From Nitriliruptoraceae bacterium (GTDB lineage: Bacteria > Actinomycetota > Nitriliruptoria > Nitriliruptorales > Nitriliruptoraceae), in assembly GCA_018401275.1 (NCBI GenBank), contig JAGYKW010000006.1:1-64000 (forward strand): a DNA stretch of 64,000 bases, written 5' to 3'. Each line of letters opens with the position of its first letter. Position 1 is the first letter of the stretch. Below are positions 38,769 to 47,605 of this stretch, one piece after another. Under the pieces are notes generated by a model, which did no database searches, was not told the origin of the DNA, and saw only the letters and a list, made by a program, of their open reading frames with translations. The position numbers and the translations under genes were made by a program.

Positions 38769-39487
38769 GCGGCACGGACCTGGTGCTCTGCGCGGAGGAC
38801 CTCGTCGCCGGCTACGTGCCGGACGTCGACATCCTCACCGGCTGCAACCTCACGCTCGAGCGCGGTGAGCTGGTCGGCATCATCGGTCCGAACGGGGCCG
38901 GGAAGTCGACCCTGATCAAGACGATGTTCGGGCTCGTGCCCGTGCGCTCCGGGAAGGTGCTGCTCGGCGACGACGACATCACGGGCCTGTCCGCGCACGC
39001 TCGTCTCGCGGGGTCGGCTACGTCCCGCAGACCCAGAACGTGTTCCCGAGCCTCACGATCCGCGAGAACCTCGAGATGGGGCTCTACCTGCGGTCCAAGG
39101 ACTGGGAGGCGAGGTCGGCCTTCGTGTACGACCTGTTCCCGCTGCTCTCCGACCGCGCGAACCAGCGTGCCGGCCTGCTCTCCGGCGGCGAGCGGCAGAT
39201 GGTCGCCATGGGCCGTGCCCTGATGATGGACCCGGAGGTCCTGTTCCTCGATGAGCCTTCGGCCGGGCTCGCCCGCGAACCAGGACGACGTCTTCCGGCG
39301 CATCGGGGAGATCAACGAGGCGGGCATCTCGATCGTCATGGTCGAGCAGAACGCTCGGACCTGCCTCGAGATCTGCGACCGCGCCTACGTCCTCGATCAG
39401 GGCCGCAACGCCTACACCGGGACCGGGAGGAGCTCCTCAACGACCCCAAGGTCATCGAGCTCTACCTGGGACGCTCGCCCGCGCGCG
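38765..39487 (+). pseudogene. LivF-like ABC ATP-binding protein, frameshifted
   Basis: The ATG at 38765 overlaps the livG end (ATGA). Walker A GPNGAGKSTLIKTMFG is intact. The frame then shifts near 39008 (before YVPQTQNVFPSLTIREN), continues with LLSGGERQMVAMGRALMMD and LFLDEPSAGL, shifts near 39270 (ANQDD region; then ISIVMVEQNARTCLEI), and shifts again near 39428 before LLNDPKVIELYLG. Restoring one base at each site would rebuild a normal LivF of about 240 residues. It is distinct from the intact minus-strand livF (37003-37749). Confidence 0.8.
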
Positions 39488-39508
39488 TGATCGATCGGAC
39501 GCATGAGG

Positions 39509-39534
39509 AAGGGCCCGCGGCCGGAGCCGCGGGC
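39509..39534. terminator. Bidirectional terminator hairpin
   Basis: A perfect 11-bp stem GGGCCCGCGGC / GCCGCGGGCCC with a CGGA tetraloop, flanked by GAA on the left and TCC on the right. It sits between the converging livF-like and livK-like genes. Confidence 0.8.
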
Positions 39535-39554
39535 CCTCCTTCATGTGGTGCGTG

Positions 39555-40783
39555 TCAGCCGACCAGGTCGCCTGCGACGGTGCCCGTCGAGACGAACTCG
39601 CCGCCCTTCCAGGTGCTGGTCTCGATGATGCCGCGCGACGGCTCGCCGCCGCCCTCACGGACCTCGATGAGGTTCAGCGGGCCACCGACCGCGCTCTGGT
39701 ACGCGATGGAGTCGCCAGCGTCGACGAACTCCATGCATTCCGCGAACGTGGTGCACGCGTTGTCACCGGTGGTGACCGCGATCATGTTGTCGCGGATCGA
39801 GGCCGAGGCCGTCGAACCGGACACCCGAAGCGGCCAGTGCCATCAGGTTGACGCAGTCGTACGCGTTGGGGGCGAACAGGAAGTCCACCAGGTTCGGGTT
39901 GAACGCGAGCAGACGGGCCTCGAACGACTCCGGCACGATGGCGGTCGGAGCGGTGAAGCGCATGCCCTCGAGCACGTCAGCCGACGGGAAGTTGTCGGCG
40001 AACGCCGCACCTGCGATGCCGTCCGCACCGAAGATCTCGGTCGGTGCGACGCCGGCAGCGAGCAGGCCCTGAACGATCTGCGCGCCCTCGACGAAGCTGA
40101 TGATGACGTCGCGTCCGCGCCCGAGCCGACCATCGCGTCGACGACGGAGTCGAACGTGCCAGCCTCGGGTCGTACGCCTCCTGAGCACGACGGTGGCGCC
40201 ACGTGCCTCGAGGCCCTTGACGGTCTCCTCGAGGAACGGCACGCCGTAGTCGTCCGCACGCGCGGCGACGGCGACCGAGGTGTAGCCGGCCTCGACGACG
40301 GGTCAGCGAGGACCGGTGCCTGGAGCACGTCGCTCGGTGCGGTGCGGAAGTAGTAGCCGCTGTCCGGGTAGGTCGTGAGGCCGATACCCGTGTTGGACGG
40401 CGAGCACTGGACGACACCGGCGCTCGTGATGTTGTCGATGACGGCCATGGTCATACCGGTCGCCGCAGCGCCGATGATGCCCTGCACGTCGCTCGCGAGC
40501 AGACGGCTCGCCTCCTCGGCGGCACGACCGGCGTCGCCGGCCTCGTCACCGCTGAGCAGCTCGACAGGGTTGCCGAGCACGCCACCAGCGGCGTTGATCT
40601 CCTCGACGGCGAGCTGCACACCCGAGGTCATCGGGGGCCGAGGAAGGCCAGCTGGCCCGTCTCCGGCAGCAGGTAGCCGAGCTTGAGGGCCTCAGCGTCG
40701 GATGAGTCGCTGCCGCAGGCGGCGGCGACGAGGGCGACCGCGGCGAGGGCCGTGGCGACCTTGGTGTTACGTCGGAACATCAT
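39555..40783 (-). pseudogene. LivK-like amino-acid-binding lipoprotein, frameshifted
   Basis: Type 1 periplasmic-binding protein. From the ATG at 40781-40783: a lipoprotein signal ending VALVAAACGSD, then LKLGYLLPETGQLAFLG. Further pieces lie in other frames: VQLAVEEINAAGGVLGNPVEL and YYFRTAPSDVLQAPVLAD (40300-40620), VPFLEETVKGLEARGATVVL (about 40200-40240), FNPNLVDFLFAPNAYDCVNL (about 39845-39900), and the C-terminus CTTFAECMEFVDAGD to the stop at 39555. Shifts fall near 40630, 40305, 40185, 40110 and 39830. Together they span a normal Leu/Ile/Val- or urea-type receptor of about 400 residues. Confidence 0.78.
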
Positions 40784-40919
40784 GGATGGCACTCCTTCTA
40801 GGGGGTTCGGGGGAAGCACCCGCGACGCGGACGATGGTCGCCCGATCCGAGTGATGTCCTGACCGCCGGCGGGTGAACGACTCCCGACACGACGATGGGC
40901 GCCTGTCGCGCCTCCCATC

Positions 40920-40925
40920 AGCATA
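40920..40925 (-). promoter_or_regulatory. Putative -10 box (TATGCT) before the livK-like gene
   Basis: Minus-strand TATGCT lies 136 nt upstream of the livK-like ATG in an otherwise empty 220-bp spacer. No -35 is clear. Confidence 0.25.
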
Positions 40926-40949
40926 GTAGGGATGCGGCCCGCGGGGGTG

Positions 40950-40998
40950 AAGGCGCAGCAGGGCGCGGCAGGGGGCGCAGCAGGGCGCGGCAGGGGCC
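40950..40998. repeat. Tandem repeat GCAGCAGGGCGCGGCAGGG
   Basis: Two and a half copies of a roughly 20-nt unit lie immediately after the stop codon (41007-41009, minus strand) of the second binding protein: another gene-end repeat. Confidence 0.65.
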
Positions 40999-41006
40999 AG
41001 AGCGCC

Positions 41007-42361
41007 TCAGTCGGCGAGTTCGGCCACGATCGGGAGGGCGTCGAACGCACCGATCGACGTCGTCGTGCGCACGGATGGCAATGCGACGCGGCGCGCAGTC
41101 CCCGAGCGGGCCGCAGACGACCTGGCCGGTCAGGCCGCCGAAGGTCGTCCGTCCCAGGGTGTCGCGCAGCTCGGAGCGGCTGATGACCAGCGTGCCGTCG
41201 ACGTCGATCAGCGACGTGTCCTCGAGCGCCTTGAGCAGCAACGTCGCGGCGTCGTAGGCGTACGCCCACCAGCCGGCCGGTGTCCGGACCCCCGACACGG
41301 CCGAGATGCGCTCCGACGTCTGCGAGGCGCTCATGCCGGTGACGGCGCTCACCGCGTCGGGGAAGTCCAGCACGGGTCCGGTCAGGAGGTGGCCCTGTGA
41401 GGCCCGTCGCCGAGGAACGCCTCGGTCCCCGCGCGGCTCGTCGTCAGGCGCGTGATGCCCGCCAGGCGCGAGCGACTCGACCATCCGTCAGCGAGGGCGA
41501 GCAGCATGTCGGTGGGCAGCGCCAGAACGCGACGTCGGTCTCGCCCGCCACCGCCGCATCGAGCACCGCGGTCATCGCCGGCGCCGAACGTTCCTCATCC
41601 TCGCTGGTCAGGTCCTCATCCACAGTCCGGTCCACCACGACGGTGCCGCCCAGCGACTCGAAGCGGGCTCGAACGGCGGTGGCCAGACCGGACGACTCGA
41701 TGCTGCCGTCGTGCAGTGTCACCGCACGGGTGAGTCCCAGTCCGTCGACGGCGTGCTCGGCCGCCGCCTCCGCCTCGCGCAGCAGCGACGGCGCGGTGCG
41801 CCACACCCCCTCGGCACGGTCCTGAGCGACCAGGCCGTCCGCACCCACGGTCAAGGTCAGGTCCGTCGGCCGGGGCGTCACCACCACGAGTCCCGCGTCG
41901 GTCACCGGTCCCTGCAGGCCCAGGAGCGTCGCGGTGCACTGTGGTCCGAGCACGCCGACGATCGAGTCCGCGTCCTCGCTGGCGAGCAGCGCAGCGGCGA
42001 CGCGCGTGCCGTCCTCCCGGTCGCACGTCGTGGTGATGACCGCACCGAGGTCGACGCGGAAGTCCTGGCGGACCGCGCCGAAGTCCTCGACCGCGGCTCG
42101 GAACGCGGCCTCGAGCACGGCAGCGAGACCCTCGGGATCCTCGTCCCCGTCGAGCACGATGCGCAGCGCGATGGGGGAGTCCGGTGCGATGCGCACGACC
42201 CCGAGGGAGGCGTCGACCTGGACGGGGGGTCGCTCGGGCCGCTGGTCCACGGCGTCGTCGACCGGGGCGCACGCGCTCAGCAGCAGGGTCACCGCCAGTC
42301 CGACGGTCCGCGCGGCGAGGCGAGGCGTCGGCCTGCGCGGACCCGTCAGCGACGCGTGCAC
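41007..42361 (-). pseudogene. Second amino-acid-binding-type lipoprotein, frameshifted near its 3' end
   Basis: GTG start at 42359-42361; lipobox VTLLLSAC. Residues 40-270 form a type 1 periplasmic-binding fold (VVRIAPDSPIALRIVLDG, SIVGVLGPQCTATLLGLQGP, GLVVVTPRPTDLTLTVGADG). The frame shifts near 41520 and 41408 (then GHLLTGPVLDFPDAVSAVTG, TPAGWWAYAYDAATLLLKAL) and near 41080, ending ALPIVAELAD at 41007. The first two thirds are uninterrupted. An AGCCTA (-10 TAGGCT on the minus strand) at 42433-42438 lies upstream. It may be a solute receptor for the broken liv system. Confidence 0.72.
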
Positions 42362-42387
42362 CGCTCTCCCATCCCCCTCGTCGTGCT

Positions 42388-42424
42388 CGTCGTGCCTGTC
42401 GTGCCTGTCGTGCCTGTCGTGCCG
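42388..42424. repeat. Tandem repeat TCGTGCCTG
   Basis: Four to five copies of a 10-nt TCGTGCCTGT-like unit in the 5' leader of the second binding protein gene. Confidence 0.7.
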
Positions 42425-42432
42425 TCGGCCCC

Positions 42433-42438
42433 AGCCTA
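42433..42438 (-). promoter_or_regulatory. Putative -10 box (TAGGCT), minus strand
   Basis: GGCGTTAGGCTGG on the minus strand, 72 nt ahead of the GTG of the second binding protein. It shares CGTTAGGCT with the boxes at 49353 and 60537. Confidence 0.4.
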
Positions 42439-42516
42439 ACGCCGCCCGCCAGCAGGAGCGGCCCTATCCTGCCGATGTCCGGACAGGTCATCCGGACGGG
42501 TCAGGGGTGCGACGCG

Positions 42517-43236
42517 ATGGCCGAGCCGTTCGTCGTCCAGGGCGCGGTGGTCGAACTCTTCGAGTCACTCGTCGACGTCATCTTCTGTGCCAAGGACACC
42601 GACCATCGCTACGTCGCGGTCAACCTCGCGTTCGTGCGCCGGACCGGTCGGCGGTCGCGCCGTGAGGTGCTCGGTGCGCGCGCAGCCGACGTGTTCGCGG
42701 CTGGACCTGCAGAGCGCTACGAGGAGCAGGACCGTCGGGTCCTCGCGACCGGCAGGCCCCTGCGTGACGAGCTGGAGCTCATCCGTCGACCGGACGGCAC
42801 GATGGGCTGGTACGTGACGACGAAGATCCCGGTCATCGACGACGGTCGCGTCACCGGGCTCGTGAGCCTCTCTCGCGACCTGCGTCGACCGAGCGAGGAG
42901 AGCGTGGAGGTCGCGGCGCTCTCCAGCGTCGTCCGCCTCGTCCGCGAGACCGACGAGGCGGTCCGTCCGCTGAGCGTGGCCGACCTCGCAGCCTCCGCCG
43001 ACTGCACCGTCGATCAGCTCCAGCGTCGCATGCGGCGCGTGTTCGGCATCTCGACGACGCAGTACCTGCTGCGTGAACGGGTCGACCGTGCGGCGCGTCT
43101 GCTCGCAGGGACCGACGATCCCATCGCGACCGTGGCCGCTCGGTGCGGGTTCTACGACCAGGCTCAGTTGACCCGTCACTTCGGGCGCTTCATCGGTCTC
43201 ACACCGGCCCAGTACCGCAGCGAGCAGCGCGGCTGA
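42517..43236 (+). CDS. PAS-domain AraC-family transcriptional regulator
   Basis: 240-residue DNA-binding protein. An N-terminal PAS domain (ELFESLVDVIFCAKDTDHRYVAVNLAF, then the beta strands MGWYVTTKIPVIDD) probably senses a ligand or redox signal, and a C-terminal AraC/XylS double helix-turn-helix follows (ATVAARCGFYDQAQLTRHFGRF then IGLTPAQYR). A likely -10 TATCCT at 42465-42470 makes ATG 42475 improbable, so ATG 42517 is used. It sits 80 nt before putA on the same strand and is a good candidate regulator of proline catabolism; that link is inference. Confidence 0.85.
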   Translation: MAEPFVVQGAVVELFESLVDVIFCAKDTDHRYVAVNLAFVRRTGRRSRREVLGARAADVFAAGPAERYEEQDRRVLATGRPLRDELELIRRPDGTMGWYVTTKIPVIDDGRVTGLVSLSRDLRRPSEESVEVAALSSVVRLVRETDEAVRPLSVADLAASADCTVDQLQRRMRRVFGISTTQYLLRERVDRAARLLAGTDDPIATVAARCGFYDQAQLTRHFGRFIGLTPAQYRSEQRG

Positions 43237-43315
43237 GCCATCCTTGGCTGCGACCGGTGGGCGCAGTGCTGTCCAGCGCCAAGACCGGTGCTCCCAGGCG
43301 CGCGATGCTGCGCTC

Positions 43316-45037
43316 ATGAGCGCCGACACCCCACCCGCACCCTCCACGGCCGGCCCCGCTGTCGATGGCGACCGAGTCGTCGAGGCCGCCGTGGCCACCG
43401 CTCGCCGCTGGCTGGACGCCGCCGACGACGTCACGCGCGCCGAGCGACGCACCGCGGAGCAGCTCGGCACGCTGCTCGCCGACGACCAGGGTCTCGACTT
43501 CGCGACGGGCTTCGTCGACCGCGTGATGCGTGCGGAGTCCGACGCGGTCGCTGCCACCGCACTGCGTCGGTTGGTCAGCGCCTCACAGGGGGATGCGGCG
43601 TTCCTGGGTCGCATCGACCGGGTGCTGCTCGGCGCCGGCGCGCTGCTCGCACCCGTCCTGCCCGGCATCGTCGTCCCGCTCGCACGTCGCCGGCTGCGCC
43701 AGCTCGTCGGCCACATGGTCCTCGATGCGACACCGCGCGACCTCGCACCGCAGCTCGCGGCCGCGCGCGAGGCGGTCGACGGCCAGCTCAACGTCAACCT
43801 GCTGGGTGAGGCCGTGCTCGGTGCGGACGAGGCCCGACGTCGTCGCGACACGACCATCGCGCTCGTCGCGCGCGACGATGTCGACTACGTGTCGGTGAAG
43901 CTGTCCTCCATCACCGCGCAGATCATGGTGTGGGACCTCGAGGCCGCGGCCGAGCGGATCGCGAGCGAGCTGCGCCCGCTCTACCGCGCAGCGATGAGCT
44001 CGACACCACCGACGTTCGTCAACCTCGACGTCGAGGAGTACCGCGACCTCGACCTCACCATCGCGGTCTTCACGCGCGTGCTCTCCGAGGACGAGTTCCT
44101 CCCGCTGCACGCCGGCATCGTGCTGCAGGCCTACCTGCCCGACGCGCACGGCGCGCTCGAGCACCTGCTCACGTTCGCGACCCGGCGGCACGAGCGCGGT
44201 GGCGCTGACATCCGCGTGCGTCTCGTCAAGGGCGCGAACCTGTCGATGGAGCAGGTCGAGGCGGAGCTGCGCGGCTGGGAGCGTGCGCCCTACGGCTCGA
44301 AGCACGAGACCGACGCGAACTACAAGCGCTGCGTCGACACGGCGCTCGATCCGGTACGGCTGGCCGGTGCACGCATCGGGCTCGCGAGCCACAACCTGCT
44401 GGACGTCGCGTGGGCGATCGAGCTCGCGCGCGAGCGTGGCGTGTCCGACCGGCTCGACGTCGAGATGCTGCAGGGCATGGCACCCGGGCCGGCGCGCATC
44501 GTGCGCGGTGAGACCGGGGGGCTGCGTCTGTACACGCCGGTCGTCGACCCGGACGACTTCGACGTCGCCATCTCCTACCTCGTGCGTCGCCTTGAGGAGG
44601 TCGCGAGCCCCGACAACTTCCTGCGCTCGTTCCTCGCCATGCGCGACGAGCCGGCGCTGTTCGATGCGGAGGTCGAGCGCTTCCGTGCGGCGGTCGCCGA
44701 CCGCCACACCGTGGCGATCGGGCCGCGCCGCACGCAGGACCGCCGTGCTGCGGCCCTCGACCCGTCGGCGCTGCGCACCAGCGAGGCGCAGCGCTTCGTC
44801 AACGAGCCGGACACGGACCCTGCGCTGACGGCGAACCGCGCCTGGGCGCGCGCGATCGTGGCCGCGCCCGCACCGGCGCCGCGCGCCGCGATCGTCACCG
44901 ACCCCGCCGAGGTGGATCGCCGCGTCGCGGCCGCTGTCGCGGCGGGGAGCGCTGGCGGCGTGTGCCGGCGACCGAGCGGCGTGACGTGCTGCGTCGCGTC
45001 GCCGACGTGCTGGCGGCACGACGCGGCGAGCTGCTGA
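43316..45037 (+). CDS. putA: Proline dehydrogenase half of a PutA-type protein (frame lost at its C-terminus)
   Basis: From ATG 43316. The FAD-binding PRODH barrel is complete: YVSVKLSSITAQIMVW, LNVDVEEYRDL-like LDVEEYRDLDLT, IVLQAYLPDA, VRLVKGANLSMEQVEAELRGW, and LASHNLLDVAWAI near the end. It oxidises L-proline to pyrroline-5-carboxylate. After about residue 545 the protein enters the linker to the aldehyde dehydrogenase half, but at about 44952 the frame breaks and this ORF ends in unrelated residues. One extra base there would fuse it to the next ORF, giving one protein of about 1140 residues. Confidence 0.85.
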   Translation: MSADTPPAPSTAGPAVDGDRVVEAAVATARRWLDAADDVTRAERRTAEQLGTLLADDQGLDFATGFVDRVMRAESDAVAATALRRLVSASQGDAAFLGRIDRVLLGAGALLAPVLPGIVVPLARRRLRQLVGHMVLDATPRDLAPQLAAAREAVDGQLNVNLLGEAVLGADEARRRRDTTIALVARDDVDYVSVKLSSITAQIMVWDLEAAAERIASELRPLYRAAMSSTPPTFVNLDVEEYRDLDLTIAVFTRVLSEDEFLPLHAGIVLQAYLPDAHGALEHLLTFATRRHERGGADIRVRLVKGANLSMEQVEAELRGWERAPYGSKHETDANYKRCVDTALDPVRLAGARIGLASHNLLDVAWAIELARERGVSDRLDVEMLQGMAPGPARIVRGETGGLRLYTPVVDPDDFDVAISYLVRRLEEVASPDNFLRSFLAMRDEPALFDAEVERFRAAVADRHTVAIGPRRTQDRRAAALDPSALRTSEAQRFVNEPDTDPALTANRAWARAIVAAPAPAPRAAIVTDPAEVDRRVAAAVAAGSAGGVCRRPSGVTCCVASPTCWRHDAASC

Positions 45038-46740
45038 GCGCGATGATCCACGAGGGCGGCAAGACGATCGGGGAGGCCGATCCCGAGGTCAGCGAGCTCA
45101 TCGACTTCGCCCGCTACTACGCCGACCGCGCGCTCGAGCTCGAGGACGTCGCGGGCGCGACGTTCACCCCGCACCGCCTCGTGCTGGTCGTGCCACCATG
45201 GAACTTCCCGGTCGCCATCCCCGGAGGTGGAGTGCTGGCCGCGCTCGCCGCCGGTTCCGCGGCCATCCTCAAGCCCGCACCGGAGACGCCGCGCTGCGCC
45301 GAGATCGTGTGCGAGGCCGCCTGGGAGGCGGGTGTCGATCCCGGACTGCTCGCGTTCCTCCGCGTCCCCGACGACGCGACCGGCCAGCACCTCGTCACCC
45401 ACCCCGACGTCGATGCGGTCGTGCTCACCGGATCGTTCGAGACGGCGCAGCTGTTCCGCGGCTGGCGGCCCGACCTGCGCCTGCTCGCGGAGACGTCCGG
45501 GAAGAACGCGCTGATCGTCACGCCATCGGCGGACCTCGACCTCGCAGTCGCGGACCTGGTGCGCAGCGCGTTCGGGCACGCCGGGCAGAAGTGCTCGGCG
45601 GCCTCGCTCGCGATCCTCGTCGGTGACGTCGCGACGTCACGGCGCTTCCTCGACCAGCTGGTCGACGCGACCACGACGCTCGCTGCAGGACCGTCGACCG
45701 ACCTGTCCACCCAGCTGAACCGGCTCATCGGCCCACCGCGCGGGCCGCTCGCACACCATCTCCATCAGCTCGACGACGGCGAGCAGTGGCTCGTCGCACC
45801 GCGCTGCGTCGACGAGGCCACGCAGCTGTGGAGACCTGGGATCAAGACCGGCGTGCGACCCGGATCGCACTTCCACACCCACGAGTGCTTCGGTCCCGTG
45901 CTGGGCATCATGGCCGCGGCCGACCTCGACGAGGCGATCGCGTGGCAGAACGCGACCGGCTACGGACTCACGGGTGGTATCCACTCCCTCGATCCCGACG
46001 AGGTCGAGCACTGGCTCGAGCACGTCGAGGTCGGCAACGCGTACGTGAACCGGCACATCACCGGCGCGATCGTGCAGCGTCAGCCGTTCGGCGGCTGGAA
46101 GCGCTCGGCCGTCGGTCCCGGTGCGAAGGCGGGTGGACCTGCCTACGTGGCGACGCTCGGCACCTGGGCGGATGCGGCCGACGTCGTGGTGCTCGACGAC
46201 GATGCATGGCTCGCGCGGGCGCTCGACGACGACGTGCGAGCGTGGCCCTTCTACGCCGCCGAGCACGACGAGACGGGACTCGACGTCGAGGCGAACGTGC
46301 TGCGCCACCGCCGTCACGAGGCGGTCCTCGTGCGCTGCCTGGCGGGCACGGCGACGCGCGACCTCGCGCGCGTGCTGGCCGCCGCGCGCACGAGCGCGAC
46401 GCCCGTGCGCGTGAGTGCTGCGCCCGGCTGCGGGATCGACGCGGCTGCCGTCACCGACGCCGCCCGTCGCGTCGGTGCGCACGTCCCCGGCCTGGTCGTC
46501 GAGGACGATGATGCGCTCGTCGCGCGGCTCGACGGGCTCGGTCAGGTGGTGGTGCGCGTGCTGGGCGGCGCTGCACGCGACGTCGTGGCCAGCGCACGGC
46601 TGCGGGCCGCCTGCGAGGAGGCGGGGCTGCGCTGCGACGAGGCACCCGTAGTGATGAGCGGCCACGTCGAGCTCGGACGCATCATGCGCGAGCAGGCCAT
46701 CAGTCGGACCCTGCACCGGTACGGGCGCGTGCTCAGCTGA
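44962..46740 (+). CDS. putA: L-glutamate gamma-semialdehyde (P5C) dehydrogenase half of PutA
   Basis: 592 residues from a GTG at 44962, but the homology begins earlier, so this is the displaced 3' half. The aldehyde dehydrogenase fold shows ERRDVLRRVADVLAARRGEL, VPPWNFPVAIP, the catalytic Glu in LLAETSGKNALIV, and the nucleophile Cys in FGHAGQKCSAASLAIL. About 150 extra residues follow the ALDH domain (from about residue 430), as in long PutA proteins. It oxidises glutamate semialdehyde to glutamate with NAD+. If the frameshift is real, the short N-terminus may impair folding. A tandem repeat follows the stop. Confidence 0.85.
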   Translation: MPATERRDVLRRVADVLAARRGELLSAMIHEGGKTIGEADPEVSELIDFARYYADRALELEDVAGATFTPHRLVLVVPPWNFPVAIPGGGVLAALAAGSAAILKPAPETPRCAEIVCEAAWEAGVDPGLLAFLRVPDDATGQHLVTHPDVDAVVLTGSFETAQLFRGWRPDLRLLAETSGKNALIVTPSADLDLAVADLVRSAFGHAGQKCSAASLAILVGDVATSRRFLDQLVDATTTLAAGPSTDLSTQLNRLIGPPRGPLAHHLHQLDDGEQWLVAPRCVDEATQLWRPGIKTGVRPGSHFHTHECFGPVLGIMAAADLDEAIAWQNATGYGLTGGIHSLDPDEVEHWLEHVEVGNAYVNRHITGAIVQRQPFGGWKRSAVGPGAKAGGPAYVATLGTWADAADVVVLDDDAWLARALDDDVRAWPFYAAEHDETGLDVEANVLRHRRHEAVLVRCLAGTATRDLARVLAAARTSATPVRVSAAPGCGIDAAAVTDAARRVGAHVPGLVVEDDDALVARLDGLGQVVVRVLGGAARDVVASARLRAACEEAGLRCDEAPVVMSGHVELGRIMREQAISRTLHRYGRVLS

Positions 46741-46771
46741 GCGCCCGGCTGAGCGCCCGGCTGAGCGCTCG
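46733..46771. repeat. Gene-end tandem repeat, 12-nt unit
   Basis: Three copies of CTGAGCGCCCGG start at the putA stop codon; each contains a TGA. Compare the array at 15518-15556. Confidence 0.8.
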
Positions 46772-46776
46772 GCACG

Positions 46777-47364
46777 TCAGATGAGTGGGTCCGCGGGCAG
46801 GGTGACGCCGGAGAGCCATCCGGCGCCGTCGATGCGCCAGCCGTCCGCCTCCTCCGAGAGGTCGTAGCGCAGCACGACCTCCCGGGCGCCGGAGCGGACG
46901 CCGACCAGGAGGAACGCGCGGCGGCTGCGGACGCGGCACTCGTCGAACCGATGGCCGCCGTTGCCGACGAGCTCGGGGTAGTCGGTGCGGATCATCGACT
47001 CGAAGTCGTCGGTGGCGAACACGAGTCGGAAGTAGGGGCTCGTCATGGCGTACGCGGCTTCGAAGTCCTCGCTCGCGAAGGCATCGAGTTGCGTGCTGAC
47101 CGTCGAGCCGATCGCCGCGCGGGTCGTCGGGTCGCAGTCGTCGGGTGATGATGGGTCGGGCACCGGGTCTGGCCGTGGCGCGAGGTCGGGCTCGGGTGCA
47201 TCGGGCGGGTCGACCGGCGTCGGGTCGACCGGCGTCGGGTCGGCCAGTACCGGGTCGGCCTGCATCGTGTCGGTCGCTGCTGGCGGTGTGCAGGCGGCCA
47301 CAGCCAGCGCGAGTGTCACGATCAGGGCACCGAGTCGACGCGTGGGCGAGGGGTCCGGGCTCAT
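46777..47364 (-). CDS. DUF4864-like lipoprotein with a Pro/Asp-rich linker
   Basis: 195 residues. A lipoprotein signal ends LALAVAAC (Cys25). Residues about 30-75 are a Pro/Asp-rich extracellular linker with PVDPTPVDP repeats encoded by a 15-nt tandem DNA repeat (about 47205-47250). The remaining 115 residues match the NTF2-like DUF4864 pattern (STQLDAFASEDFEAAYAMTS then YFRLVF, DGWRIDGAG). Role unknown. GGAGG lies 6 nt before the ATG. It converges on putA. Confidence 0.72.
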   Translation of the reverse strand: MSPDPSPTRRLGALIVTLALAVAACTPPAATDTMQADPVLADPTPVDPTPVDPPDAPEPDLAPRPDPVPDPSSPDDCDPTTRAAIGSTVSTQLDAFASEDFEAAYAMTSPYFRLVFATDDFESMIRTDYPELVGNGGHRFDECRVRSRRAFLLVGVRSGAREVVLRYDLSEEADGWRIDGAGWLSGVTLPADPLI

Positions 47365-47502
47365 GATCCGCCTCCTCCGAGCTGCCGCCCGCGGTGGGTG
47401 CGCCCCTCACCGGTCCCTCGCGGGCCCGTCGTGCGCAGGGACGAGCCGCGACGGTAGGGCGCGACGGAGGGTCGCGCGAGGCGCTACCGTTCCTCCCTGT
47501 GC

Positions 47503-47576
47503 GGGGCGTTAGCTCAGTTGGCTAGAGCGCTTGCTCGACACGCAAGAGGTCAGAGGTTCGAGTCCTCTACGCCCCA
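47503..47576 (+). tRNA. tRNA-Val (GAC)
   Basis: 74-nt cloverleaf. Acceptor GGGGCGT (47503-47509) pairs with ACGCCCC (47569-47575), discriminator A. The anticodon stem CTTGC/GCAAG has loop TCGACAC with anticodon GAC. D arm GCTCAGTTGGCTAGAGC and T arm AGAGGTTCGAGTCCTCT are typical. CCA is not encoded. Confidence 0.96.
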
Positions 47577-47605
47577 CGACACGCCCCCCGATCCCCAGGA
47601 GCACC

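Noticed and set aside
40950-40998. CRISPR-like array from repeated GC units
   Set aside because: The units are about 20 nt, contiguous without spacers, and adjacent to a stop codon; this is a tandem repeat.
47531-47605. Start of the YgjP-like protein inside tRNA-Val
   Set aside because: The ATG at 47531 would place coding sequence in a tRNA; GTG 47606 with AGGA upstream fits the family length.
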